A DNA stretch of 64,000 nucleotides from Gymnorhina tibicen (lineage: Eukaryota > Chordata > Aves > Passeriformes > Artamidae). The position numbers and the translations under genes are program-made. The stretch covers positions 62,001 through 126,000 of the forward strand of contig VXAZ01009367.1 in NCBI GenBank assembly GCA_013399875.1. Reading direction: 5' to 3'. Shown here one piece after another: positions 10,635-20,815 of this stretch. Positions within the stretch are counted from its first letter, which is position 1. Each line of letters begins with the position of its first letter. The notes beneath the pieces are model-generated. The model had not been told where the DNA came from. It did no database searches and worked only from the letters and a program-made list of their open reading frames with translations.

Positions 10635-13600
10635 GTAAGTCCCCCTTCCCTTCCCTTCCCTTCCCTTCCCTTCCCATTGGAGTACAGGGTGCTCCAGTTA
10701 ATGATGTTTTCCAGGGAGAGAAGAGACACTATGAGGATTGTGGTGGTCCATGTAGTGAGAGCCGGGAGGAGAGAAGAGAAGGGAAAGGGAGATTCTCCTC
10801 CTACTGCAGGTGGGATAATCTGCACAGATGTGTGAGCTCTGCCAGAGACAAACCTGATTTGGGAGCAGAGTAGGGTGGTATTGAGGACACAAGGGGGACA
10901 ATATCTGATGGCTCCATGCGGCCTTGTAGGGTGCCAGTGGCAGGTCTCTATCCCCATAGCAGGTGATGGTGCGGGTGCTGGGGTTTGTCACCATGGCCCA
11001 CCTGTACCATCTCCTGCTGCTGGAAGTGCCCGGTGGGAGCCACGGTCATGGCCTGGCTCCAGTGGTTTGGCTGCAGTTGGGGTGGTTTGGCTTGGCTTGG
11101 GCTGATCTTCCACATCCATCTTCTGCATCTCTCATGTCTCTGGCATGTGACTCTCCCCAGGAAGGCCCTGCAGCCGGCATCCAAGGCAAAACATTTCTGC
11201 AAGACTCATGCCAAGGTGTTGAGAAGGGTCGTCCTGGGGCTCCTTGGAGTAGGTGAGGACTTCCCGGCATTGAGACTCCACATCCCCACCCCTTTGGCTG
11301 GCTGTGCTTCCAGACTCCACGTATTGAACATGGTCATGTGTGTGGAGGTTGTATCTACTCCCAGCAGCCTCACTGCCCTTCCCCACCCCACCACTCCTCT
11401 CCAGTTCTATCTTCACCTCACTGTCCCCCTGACCTTTCTCTACCTGTCCAAAGGGTTTACTGTGCCCTTTCTGCTCCCTGCTGGGGTGGTGCTCTTAAGG
11501 TCTCCTCATGCAAAGATGGGATCCTCAAGGGTGGCCAGGGAAGGACATTTGGAGGAAATGAACCTCACGGTTGGCCCCAGTTAGCTATGAACCCATGATC
11601 CTACAGCCCTGATGTTTCTGACCCCCAATGTACCTTCTCCAGCCTACCTGTGCTACTTCATTGCGGCCTGTTACCTCAACTTCCAGCGAGCCCTTGCCTT
11701 GGTGGTCATGACTGCTGTGGTTGCCTTCTTCATCTGCTGGGACATCTTCAAGAAGCACTGTGGGGCAAAGGTTCTTCTGCTCCTCCGCCCCATTGGGAAG
11801 TGCTTCCAAAAGTCCTGGCAGTGGCTGAAATGGTGAGTCAGGAAAAGGCAGGGCCAGATCCGTCCCAGCACCTGGGTCCCCTCCCATGGCCCTTGCCAGC
11901 GCAACCACAGCCGATGGCATCAGGCATGTGCTCTAGTGCCATGCTGGCACCTCACAAATGGCGAGCACGGCCCAGCCTGGGAACCACTTAAAAGCCATGG
12001 CAGAGATGTCTTGCTGCTCTGCCTCAGTAGTGTGATGGCTGTTCACACCCCTTGCTTGTGCCTGAGCCCCAGGTTTCTTCAGATACATGGTCCTTACAGT
12101 GGCAATTCCATCACAGTCAGCTCTTGCCCTTCGTGAGCTGCTCTCCCCATGGGGACACCATCTTGCTGACAGTCTGGGGTTTCTTCTGCAGGCTCCTGTG
12201 GGTGGCCCTCCTGGCAGGCCTGATTGTGTGGCTGGCTTTGGACACTGGCAGAAACCCAGAGCAGCTCATCTCATTAGGTGGCTTCTGCTTTTTGGTGCTG
12301 TTCCTGTTTGCCTGCTCCAAGCACCATGGTGCGGTACGTGTTTCGGGTGTGACTTGGCCATTGGTCCCCTTGCAGGAGGTGGCCACCCAGCACTGGAGAA
12401 CAAGCACTTCGATCCCCCTGGCATCCCTTCTCTGGAGGAAGCAGAAGCCCAGCAGAGCTGGGCAGAGCTGGGCACAGCCTGGGGAGCTGAACTGTACATT
12501 GCCTCTTTCCTGTTTTCTGCCATGTCCCTCATAGTGTTTCAGACCCAGAAACCCAGCACCAGACCCACACCTGAGCTTCAGGTGCTGTGGGTGGAGAGTG
12601 GGCCTGAGCTTCAGGTGCCTTGGGGGCCTTGGTCAGAAATGACTGAAGTCCAGTTGGCTTCCAGCCCAAACTGCTGCAATGCTTTGGGCAGTCCCTCCAT
12701 CCTGCTCCTCCGAAGGGTTATTGAGCAGCCAGTGTCAGTCTAGCAGGTCTGTGCTACCAATCATCATAAAGTCTTTGTGCTTGTCTCCTGGGTCAGCCTG
12801 GCAGGTTATATTCCAGCCAGTTCCAGAGTCCCACCAACTCATTTCTGGCTCTGTCACCAAATCACGTTTGCCGGTTTCTGTGACACTTTATCAGTCTTCC
12901 CATGACCTTCACCCAGGGCAGTGTGTGGTGTTTGCCAGGTGCTGCTGTTGCAGCAGCTGGAAACCAGAGGGGGAAGCCTGTAGGTCTTGACAACATTTCA
13001 ACTCCTGTTCTGCTTTTTGTCCCCAGGTGTCCTGGAGAGCTGTTTTCTGGGGTCTTGGTTTGGAGTTCTTACTTGGACTCTTCATCCTTCGAACAACTCC
13101 CGGCACCCAAGCTTTCCAATGGCTGGGAGACCAGATCCAGGTACTGCATCTACTCATCCCATCCTGTGCTTGCACCCTGGGATTAACAGGAAAAGCCGAG
13201 TGTGGCATGAGGAGGGGACATGGCACGGACTGCATGCTCACAAATGCTTTTGTTTGGGACTGGAGGGAAGCCAACTCTTCCTTAGTTTTCTGCAACAGCC
13301 CAGAGCCCTCAGGGTGTGCTCTCACTTGCAGGCTGTAGCAGAGCCCTGTGGCATTGGGAAAGCCCACCAGTATCCCCATCTTAGGTCTCAGAGGGTCATT
13401 CTTTGGTGTGCAGTGAAGTGAGGTGTGGGACTGGGGGCACAGCCCCTCACTAGGCAGAATGAGATATCGGGAAGGACCCGATGGAGATCTCTGTCCTACT
13501 GTGTAACTTCTTCCCTTGCAGTACTTCCTGGGCTACACCACAGCTGGCTCCAGCTTTGTCTTTGGGAACACACTCATTGAAGAAGTCTTTGCCTTCCAGG

Positions 13601-16600
13601 TCAGACAGGGAATGGGGGCATGGGGAGGTTTTCTTCTGGTCTGGCTCTTTGCTGGGTCCTGGAGAGCACAGAGCTAAATGCAGCCAGCTCTGCTGCAGTA
13701 CAGCTCAGCCATCTCAGAGATGGATCTCCCTCAGCTGTGTATCCACCTCCAGACTTCCTCAGTGCCATGGAGGATTTGCACTGGTCCCTGTCCCTCCTGG
13801 CAGCCCAGCTGGGCATTTTGGCACCCCAGTAGTGTGGGCTGGCTGTGCAGTACCACACCATGCCCAGCCCGGTACCCATGGGTGCCGGGATGTGTGGCTC
13901 AGCTCTCCTTTAACCCTGTGCCTTGCCTGCAGACCCTGCCCATCATTGTTTTCTTCAGCTGTGTGATGTCCATCCTCTACTACCTCGGTGTCATGCAGTG
14001 GCTTATTCTCAAGGTAGGGTCTCACTCCTAGATCTGAGATGGCAGAGGAAAGGAGAGGAACCTGTTGGGTTCTCTGTCTACTACGGTCAGCTGAGAGATG
14101 TCCCAGGAAAATTGTCATGGTACTAATTTGGGGTGATTTGTCCTGCTTAAAAGAATAGACACAAACCCCCTTTTTCTAGCATGTCCTTCTCAGAAAGCCA
14201 AAAAAAAACAAACCCTGGAGCTGACGTTTCTACTGAGTCTGGGGGTGCTTCCCAGGATCACCTCCGTGCAGGGGCCAAACAGTGCCTGGCTTCATGGGTA
14301 TGGTGGCAGGGTGCCAGGAGCCTCTGTCAACACAGTGGCTGTGTCTTTCCCCAGATCTCCTGGCTGCTTCAAGTCTCAATGGGCACCACTCCCACCGAGA
14401 CTCTCAGTGTGGCAGGGAACATTTTTGTGGGACAGGTAAGGTCCAGGGCAGCAGATCCAGCTCCTCAGTGCTTGCAGCTTAGCCTGCCCTGGAGAAAGGG
14501 TCTTCTCCCTCCCTATGAGACCTGTGGCCCTGTGTGGCCCCATCCCAAGGACAGCAGGGTTTTCTCTTCCGCAGACCGAAGCCCCGCTGCTCATCCGCCC
14601 ATACCTCCCAGACATGACCAAGTCAGAAATCCATGCTGTGATGACTGGTGGCTTTTCCACGATTGCAGGCAGCGTGATGGGTGCCTACATATCCTTTGGG
14701 GTGAGTGCACGAGCAGTTGGATCCACATGTTCCCTGCTACAGGGTCCTGACATGCAAGAACTGCCCTGGACTTGAGGATGGCAGAAGACCCCCAGCAGGT
14801 GCCTCATGGTCCCCTTCCATGAGCAGGATGAGAGCAGGATGTCCAGACTCACTTTGTCCCGAAGATACCCCACCCAGCTGCACCTTTGCTGGCCTGGCCA
14901 GAACCCCAGAGCCCTGCCAGGTAGAAGGCAGTGCTATGGGACCCTTACCGTGTGTCCCTGCACATCGAGCAGGACAAATCCCACAGAATCATGGGATAAT
15001 ATAGCCTGGAAAGACCACCTGGGAGGGTGTCTGATCCACCCTCCTGCCAGCTGAGGTTATGGCAACTGAGGGGCTGCCCGGGGCCTTGTCCGGGTGGGTG
15101 GTGAACATCCCACAGAGGGAGATCTCCCCCAGCCTCTCTGGTTTCCCCCACAGGTGCCTCAGTCAGAAGAAACAATTTTTCCTTATATCCAACTGAAACT
15201 GTGCCTGTGATTCTCACCTTTTCACTGGGTATCACTAAGCAGTGTCTTCCCTCCAACCCCCTTTTAAATAGAAACAGCCATACCCACCCGCCTCCCTCTT
15301 TTCTCCCAACTGAAGGATCCCTGCTCCTCCAGCATCGCCTGGGCACTCCTGGCCCCAATACCCCAGGGTTCAGAGCACTGATGCCTCTTCAGTTCATCAG
15401 TGCTCTGAATAGACCTTCCCCTTAACCTGCTGCCTGAGCTCCTGCTATTTAAATATTAATTAGGCTCCTTAAATGGGGAACCAAGGGTGGAAGGTCAGAG
15501 AAATGAGAGGGAGGGGTGAGGCTGGGAGCTTGGCCCTTTGCCAGCAGGTAGAAGTTCGCAGTGTTACACAACCTATTGCTCTGATACCAGTAAAAAGGGA
15601 CAAGGAAGGGACAAGAACCATTATGATTAAGTCAAACAGCACGAGAGATTAACATCACCAAGGCTACAATCGCTGCAGCTCCAGCAACGTCTCCATCCAG
15701 GCGAGCTGCCCCATGTACACGGCTGCTTAGCTGAGAAAACCAGCCAATTTTCCCACCCCGAGCAAGTGGAGAGCCCTGAACTGCTCTGAGTGTCACTGGC
15801 TGATGCCAGCCACGTGCTGGGATGCCCTCAGCCACGTGCTGGGATGCCCTGGGGTGGCAGGTCATGGGGCACAGCCTTGTGCAGAGGTGCCTATGCCCCT
15901 GGTCCGCATGTTGCAGATCGATGCAGCGTCACTGATCGCAGCTTCTGTGATGGCTGCGCCCTGCGCCCTCGCCATGGCCAAACTCGTCTACCCTGAAGTG
16001 GAGGAGTCCAAGTTCAAGGGCAAAGCAAGCATCCGCCTCTCCAGTGGGTGAGTGTGAGGAGAGGGGCAGTGGAGTGGGGCTGCATGTGTCCTTCCACCAC
16101 AGGGAAGCCATGGGGACACTTTGGGGCACAAGTGGACACGGCGGGTGGTCCAAGGCTGGGAGAGCCTGTTGTGTGCACACATCCACGGAGTGAGCGCTGA
16201 CCTGTCATGGGGGATGCCCAGCCAGATGAGTACATTGGGGTCTTTTTCCATGCAGGGAAGAGCAGAACATCCTGGAAGCTGCTAGCAACGGGGCTGCCGC
16301 CTCTGTGGGTCTCGTGGCCAACATTGCGGCCAACCTCATCGCCTTCTTGGCCGTGCTGGAGTTCATCAACGCTGCCCTCCGCTGGTTTGGGGAGATGGTA
16401 GACATCGAGGGTCTTACCTTCCAGGTATCCCCAAGAGCAGACCAATGGTCTGGGCTGCCAGATCCTGCATCCCCCATCCATCCCCACCTTTGCCCGCTGC
16501 CTCAGTGGGCTGCTGAGACCCTTGCTGGGTTTTTGGCGAGTGCTGGCAACGGATGTCCAATCCGGGGGCTATGCAAAAGGTCAGCTCTGACTCATTCCCT

Positions 16601-18747
16601 TCTGGGATGCTTTTCCCAGGTGATCTGCTCCTACGTCCTCATGCCTGTGGCCTTTCTCATGGGGGCAGACTGGGCAGACTCACCGCTGGTGGCTGAGCTC
16701 CTGGGAATCAAGATCTTCCTGAATGAGTTTGTGGCATACCAGCAGCTGGCCACGTACAAGAAGAACCGTCTGATGGGCCTGGAGGAGTGGGATGGGAACC
16801 GGAAGCAGTGGATATCTGTGAGGGGCACCTCCCACCCTGCCAGGCACAGGGCAGGGATGGAGCCAGCTGGAATGGGGCATGGGACCTGGCTAGGCAGATG
16901 AGGGGTGGGCAGGCAGAGGATCATAGAACCATTTAGTTTGGAAAAGTCCTCTAAGATCATTGAATCAGGCTGATGGTGCTGGGAGTGGGAGGGCACCTAT
17001 GGCCAGCTAGACTTCAGTGTGTGCTAATGGCTGGGTGTGGGAGGAAGGAGTCAGTGAAGCCTTTTCCCATTTATCCTGCTCTGTGATGGGACAGATCATG
17101 GTGCTACAGGGCCCCTTGTCCCCCCTGCCCTTCATCCTTGCTCCCAAAAATAGCTGAAGGAGAAGGGGTGGGGCATTTCTCTCTATCATGTCTATATGGA
17201 ACCTCCAATGTGGTGCTCAGCTCTGAGTGCTCTGGGGTTGTTCCTGGGCAGAGGTGACCATCCCCTGCTGCTGTGCCCTCCAGGAACGAGCCGAGAGCAT
17301 CACCACCTTTGCCCTCTGTGGATTCGCCAACTTCAGCTCCATTGGCATCACTCTGGGAGGCCTGGGTGAGTGTGACCCATGTTCTGGGTGCCTGGGCACA
17401 AGAGAGGGGGATCCGGGGCCAGGGAGCAAAAGCTCAGCTGAGGCAGGAGGAATTTGCTGCCCTCAAGCCTCCATGTTCGGTCTCTGCCAGATAAGAAACA
17501 GGATTTGCATGAGATGACCGGGATGATTTTGCACTGCACCCATGGGCAAGAGCACGTGCTTGTCCCCCCAAGCCTGGGTGTCACTCAGCCACAGGGCAAA
17601 GAGCAGAAAGACTCCAGTGCTGGGAGTGCTCAGGGCTCTGGATCACCCATGGGTGAGGGTGGACACAGCGCTCTGCCAGGACGGGCAGACAATGCACTGG
17701 GTGCTAGCTGGGATCACCACGTCCTCCAGACAGCAAGAATTGGGCTGGGCAGGGCACTGTGTGGCAGAGCCAGCTCAGGACTGAGGACATGTCCCTATCT
17801 GTCCCCAGCCCAGTGTGAAGACGGAGCAAAGATCTGACTCACCCCACTGTCTGTTTTGCCCCCACAGCCTCCATGGTGCCCCAGCGCAAGGGTGACCTTG
17901 CCTCCGTGGTGCTGCGGGCCCTGCTCACTGGCATCTGTGTCTCCATGCTCAATGCCTGCCTGGCAGGTAGGTCTCTGCCCACTGCTGGCGGGGCCAGAGA
18001 GATCGAGGGAGGGACACGCACAGGGCTGAAAACCCCATAAATGCAGGGTTCAGGGATGGAGGTGGATTGCCTGTCCCCCCATGGCTCTACCAGGGCCTCC
18101 AAACCCTGCTCTCCCCTCATGGCTCTGCCAAGGGCTGCCCAAGCCCAACAGCTCTCCTGGGGCCCCTCATCCTCCTCTGGGCTGGAACATTTCAAAGGCA
18201 ACTTTTGGAGTATTGCAAGGAGCTCCCTGAAGTCTTGGGGGGTGATATGGGATGGCTCATGGGACCTGCACAGTCCCAGGTACAGGATTTGCAAGCAAGT
18301 ATAGTCAGGGTGTGGGATTTGTGAGCAGGCATGGGGTACGGGACTCACAGCTTGCTTGGGGTATGGGATTTGGATCCATGGTGCCTCTTAAGTCCCATCA
18401 GGAGACCTTGTCCCCCAGGTCTCCTCCATGTGCCAACAGAGGTGGGTGACTGTGCAGTGTTCTTCAGCAACACCAACTTCAGCTCGACCAGCTACACCAT
18501 GTACACCTGCTGTAAGCAGCTCTTTGCCAGGTGGGTGTGAAGGGCCCCAGAGCTATCTGGTCCTGCCCAAGGATCCAGGTGATGGGGCAGCAGCTTGTCC
18601 TGACCCTGTGTCTCTCCTTCCAGCTCGGTGCTCCAGAATGGGACACTCTCCTTCACAGGATCCTGGGCTGAGCAGGCAGAGAGCGTGCTTTGGCTCACAG
18701 AGTGCTGTGGGCACTACAACCACACGTCCTGTGCAGGGACAGCCTAG
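10566..18747 (+). CDS. SLC28A1: Concentrative nucleoside transporter, SLC28 family (probably SLC28A1), complete 17 coding exons
   Basis: Plasma-membrane Na+-coupled nucleoside importer. Exons: 10566-10634, 10715-10809, 11161-11252, 11643-11832, 12192-12333, 13027-13140, 13522-13599, 13933-14013, 14355-14435, 14575-14700, 15917-16047, 16256-16424, 16620-16817, 17284-17365, 17868-17966, 18419-18530, 18624-18747. They sum to 1983 nt, 660 aa plus stop, close to human CNT1/CNT2 (about 650-658). Visible CNT signatures: NFQRALAL in TM1, ACSKHH, GQTEAP at 313-318, [17 protein letters not shown] (E492) and [10 protein letters not shown] (N538, S541); these acidic and polar residues bind ribose in CNT structures. 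C-terminal N-glycosylation sites NGT and NHT. Overall similarity is to CNT1/CNT2, but residues 313/314/347/348 are G/Q/S/V as in CNT3. The SLC28A1 symbol rests mainly on the ALPK3 neighbour; SLC28A2-like or SLC28A3-like naming is possible. Confidence 0.9.
10641..10675 (+). repeat. (CCCTT)n microsatellite
   Basis: About seven pentamer units directly after the exon 1 splice donor of the SLC28A gene. Confidence 0.9.
10715..10809 (+). CDS. SLC28A1: SLC28A exon 2 (predicted)
   Basis: Residues 24-54 of the charged cytosolic N-terminus, between ttttccag and TGCAG|gtggga. The sequence is poorly conserved, but it is open in the needed frame. Its length of 95 nt gives exactly the phase 2 that exon 3 requires, which is why it is called. 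Confidence 0.6.
11161..11252 (+). CDS. SLC28A1: SLC28A exon 3
   Basis: Enters phase 2, leaves phase 1. Encodes [14 protein letters not shown], matching the ARSFCKTH segment before TM1 in CNT2, then the start of TM1. Flanked by ctctccccag and gtgagg. Confidence 0.88.
11643..11832 (+). CDS. SLC28A1: SLC28A exon 4 (TM1-TM2)
   Basis: Encodes the first hydrophobic helices, including LNFQRALAL, and the basic linker to TM3. Phase 1 in, phase 2 out, donor gtgagt. Confidence 0.93.
12192..12333 (+). CDS. SLC28A1: SLC28A exon 5 (TM3-TM4)
   Basis: Encodes [19 protein letters not shown] and FACSKHHGA, both strongly conserved in CNT1-3. Acceptor ttctgcag, donor gtacgt, phase 0 out. Confidence 0.95.
13027..13140 (+). 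CDS. SLC28A1: SLC28A exon 6
   Basis: 38 codons, phase 0-0, including [14 protein letters not shown] and FQWLGDQIQ, a highly conserved CNT segment. Confidence 0.95.
13522..13599 (+). CDS. SLC28A1: SLC28A exon 7
   Basis: 26 codons, phase 0-0. Contains [19 protein letters not shown], the re-entrant region before TM6. Confidence 0.95.
13933..14013 (+). CDS. SLC28A1: SLC28A exon 8
   Basis: 27 codons, phase 0-0. [19 protein letters not shown] is a transmembrane helix conserved across CNT proteins. Confidence 0.95.
14355..14435 (+). CDS. SLC28A1: SLC28A exon 9
   Basis: 27 codons, phase 0-0. Holds [19 protein letters not shown]. Its last two residues, G313 and Q314, begin the GQTE nucleobase-binding motif. 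Confidence 0.95.
14575..14700 (+). CDS. SLC28A1: SLC28A exon 10
   Basis: 42 codons, phase 0-0. Begins [18 protein letters not shown] and includes [12 protein letters not shown], with S347 and V348 at the second selectivity pair. Confidence 0.95.
14990..15330 (-). mobile_element. Old CR1 fragment in SLC28A intron 10
   Basis: Diverged antisense CR1: degenerate tail (acagaatcatgggataat), then text related to the CR1 ORF2 end (ggccttgtccgggtgggtgg, ctgggtatcactaagcagtg). Older than the 2400 copy, judging by divergence. Limits approximate. Confidence 0.6.
15369..15409. repeat. Perfect 15-bp inverted repeat, 11-base loop
   Basis: ttcagagcactgatg at 15369-15383 and its exact reverse complement at 15395-15409, separated by 11 bases. 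It can form a strong hairpin in DNA or in the intron RNA. Function unknown. Confidence 0.9.
15807..15850 (+). repeat. 22-bp perfect tandem duplication with two CACGTG boxes
   Basis: Two adjacent identical 22-bp units, each containing the palindromic E-box CACGTG, just before SLC28A exon 11. Confidence 0.9.
15917..16047 (+). CDS. SLC28A1: SLC28A exon 11
   Basis: Phase 0 in, phase 2 out. [19 protein letters not shown] and [10 protein letters not shown] are CNT1/CNT2-type signatures; CNT3 differs here. Confidence 0.95.
16256..16424 (+). CDS. SLC28A1: SLC28A exon 12
   Basis: Phase 2 in, phase 0 out. Encodes [20 protein letters not shown] and the helix [19 protein letters not shown]. Confidence 0.95.
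16620..16817 (+). CDS. SLC28A1: SLC28A exon 13
   Basis: 66 codons, phase 0-0. Contains [12 protein letters not shown]492 corresponds to the ribose-binding glutamate of CNT structures. Confidence 0.95.
16920..16972 (-). mobile_element. Short CR1 tail remnant
   Basis: About 50 bases resembling the antisense CR1 3' end (ggatcatagaaccatttag), in SLC28A intron 13. Confidence 0.55.
17284..17365 (+). CDS. SLC28A1: SLC28A exon 14
   Basis: Phase 0 in, phase 1 out. [20 protein letters not shown] includes N538 and S541 of the substrate site. The first codon is Glu where mammalian CNTs usually have Val or Ile. Confidence 0.94.
17868..17966 (+). CDS. SLC28A1: SLC28A exon 15
   Basis: Encodes [19 protein letters not shown] and the last membrane helix. 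Phase 1 in and out. Confidence 0.94.
18419..18530 (+). CDS. SLC28A1: SLC28A exon 16
   Basis: Extracellular C-terminal region with paired cysteines (YTCCKQLF), like CNT2. Phase 1 in, phase 2 out. Confidence 0.9.
18624..18747 (+). CDS. SLC28A1: SLC28A exon 17 (stop)
   Basis: Ends the protein with [14 protein letters not shown] and TAG. Contains [12 protein letters not shown], resembling the CNT2 C-terminus. Confidence 0.9.
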
Positions 18748-18916
18748 AGGTGGGGGAACACCAGGGCCTGCAAGGCCTATCCCCAAAGGTAGAAAAAACC
18801 TCAACAGAAACCTGAGCATTTGGTCTTCTCCACTCCACTGCTGATGGACAGCTGCATGCACCTTGCAACCTGCACCCTTAGGTGCTGGCCCTGTGGACAC
18901 AAGGGAGCAGCTCCCA

Positions 18917-18922
18917 AATAAA
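18917..18922 (+). terminator. SLC28A1: Poly(A) signal of the SLC28A gene
   Basis: AATAAA 170 bases after the stop codon, giving a short 3' UTR. Confidence 0.75.
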
Positions 18923-19244
18923 TTATGGTAACCCTTGTGTGCTTGCCCTTAGACCCCTTCTGGCCCCTGACTGTGGCTGTCCCACACAGCATAAGGTCCT
19001 TTGCTGGGGTCCTTTGCGGCTGCACCCCGTGCCCACCGCAGACCTTGCAAGCTGAGCCCCTGTCTGCTGCCAGCCTTGGGCTCTGGCCCCAGCCACCCTC
19101 TTTTCCCCCACAGGGCATGGATGGAGTAAAGTCAGTGCTTGAATATGTTTCCTTCCCCCAAACAAAGCCAACCCATCCCACTGTACTTGGGTGCACCTTT
19201 CCCAGAGGGACCACAGTGCCAGGGAAGAGGCCAGTCCTTCTCGC
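18923..19244. other. Short gap between two converging genes
   Basis: About 320 bases separate the SLC28A poly(A) signal from the ALPK3 poly(A) signal on the opposite strand. No other feature is recognised. The 3' ends may overlap if either transcript reads through. Confidence 0.6.
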
Positions 19245-19250
19245 TTTATT
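19245..19250 (-). terminator. ALPK3: Candidate poly(A) signal of ALPK3
   Basis: AATAAA on the - strand, about 1.24 kb past the ALPK3 stop codon. It is the first good signal I noticed and would define a 3' UTR of about 1.25 kb (roughly 19230-20493). Confidence 0.6.
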
Positions 19251-20493
19251 GCACTCGAGAGCACCCAGGCGCCAACGCAGCCACATTATGTACATTGGTA
19301 TTTTACAGTCACCCAACGACGAAGGACCAGGAGCCCAGAGCATGCCACGCTCCCAGCCCGGCCCCTTTCCTCCATCAGGCTGCACCGAGCCACCGCTTGG
19401 GACCCCACCCTGCAGGGTGGTGTCATGGGCACCCAGCACCCTCCTGCAACACCCCGAGGAAGGGGATGCTCTGCACAGCAATGGAGCAGGCAGTTCCTGT
19501 GCCTGTCCATTACTGCCTTGAGCCAGGGGTAGCAGGACTTGGAGTGGGCACTGCCAGCTGTTGCTGGAGTCCAGCATGTGCCAAGCAGGGGTGATGCTAA
19601 GCACCAGATCGTGTTGTGGGGCTGGGGCATACAGGATCTATGTATGGCAGGGGGACAAGGAGGAGCGAGTCTTGTGGGCTAGACACCCCCATGTGCCAGG
19701 GCAGATCCTAGTATGGAGAGGAAGTCACCCCTTTGCCCTGCTCCCAGGTATCCCATGTGAGGTAGAGAATCCTTACCATAGCACTGGCCACCATCCAGAG
19801 CAGCACGGCTGCCCTCTGCAGCCACCCAGCAACCGGGTGGGAGACTTCCCCGGGATGCAGGGGAGGGCAGGGATACACAATCCCATCCCTATGCAGCAGC
19901 TGGTACCAGTGCAAGCACCCTGCCCTGGGATCAGCCAACACCCCAGAGCCCCACACCATAGCAGAGAAGCCCTGCAGTGACTGCTGGAACCCTCTGCAGG
20001 AAAAAGGGTGTGCCAGGGCACAGGGGACTGCCTGGGCACTGGTGGGGTTCTCATCCTTGACGGTGCTGGCAAGGCTTGGCCCGGTCGCTTTATGGGGACA
20101 CAAAGAGGGACATGAGGTGCTGGGAGCCAGGAGGGTGTCCAGGACTCCCAGTTTGCTGGGGAGCCAGGCAGGGACACGGTGCCTGCCAAGCCCGAGTGAG
20201 AAGCTCTGCCCCTGCCTTAAGGAAGGCCTATAGAAAGTTGAGAGAGGAAAGCGAGTCCGAGCATAGAGAGGCACACAGCCCCACAGGCTCCAGGAGCAGC
20301 TCCTGTAGAGAGGTACTGGGAAGGTGGCCCATGGCTCACAGCCCCCGCGGCCCTGGCCCAGCCGCTCACAATTAGCACACACCACACAATGCAAGCGCTG
20401 CAGGCCGGGCAGGAGCCCCACGGAGAAGGCCACTGCTAGGGTCTTCCCCTTCCCGCAATGGTTATGTGGGGGTCCCAGCTGCAGCAGCTCTGA
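19251..20493 (-). other. ALPK3: ALPK3 3' UTR (inferred)
   Basis: No intron signals are needed to reach the AATAAA at 19245-19250. Several long open frames on both strands in this interval look like chance in GC-rich DNA. Confidence 0.55.
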
Positions 20494-20815
20494 CTACTGC
20501 GGGCAGCCAGCTCTGTTGCTCTCTCCTGATCTGGGTTTGGAGGCTGATGGGGCCTCCCCTGTTTCTGCAGCTCTCCGGGAGCTCTTGGGGCTCACAGCAG
20601 CCTTGCGAGTGCCCTGAGGACTTGACAGCACCTTCTTCTGGAGCTGGGGGCTGGACTGGGCAGATTTCCTGCCCAGGCAGGGACTCTTGGAGCCCTTGGG
20701 CTTGGCTGGCTCCAGCATCTTCAGGCCCAGGATGCTGCAGTAATGATTGCACCTGTGAGCAGCCGGGAATTGCTCCAGCAGAGAGGGGAAGCAGCTCTCC
20801 TTCAGCCCCTGGTAC
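20494..20815 (-). CDS. ALPK3: ALPK3 exon 13 (stop)
   Basis: Begins YQGLKESCFPSLLEQF, carries the zinc-binding HRCNHYC, and ends in a Lys/Ser/Pro-rich tail (AKPKGSKSP) closely matching the human tail. Confidence 0.95.

Noticed and set aside
18801..19604. 267-codon open frame on the - strand
   Set aside because: Lies across the convergent 3' ends and is antisense to the last SLC28A exon. Composition-driven, no domain, no splice context.
19708..20433. 241-codon open frame on the - strand
   Set aside because: Falls in the inferred ALPK3 3' UTR after the stop codon and resembles no protein.
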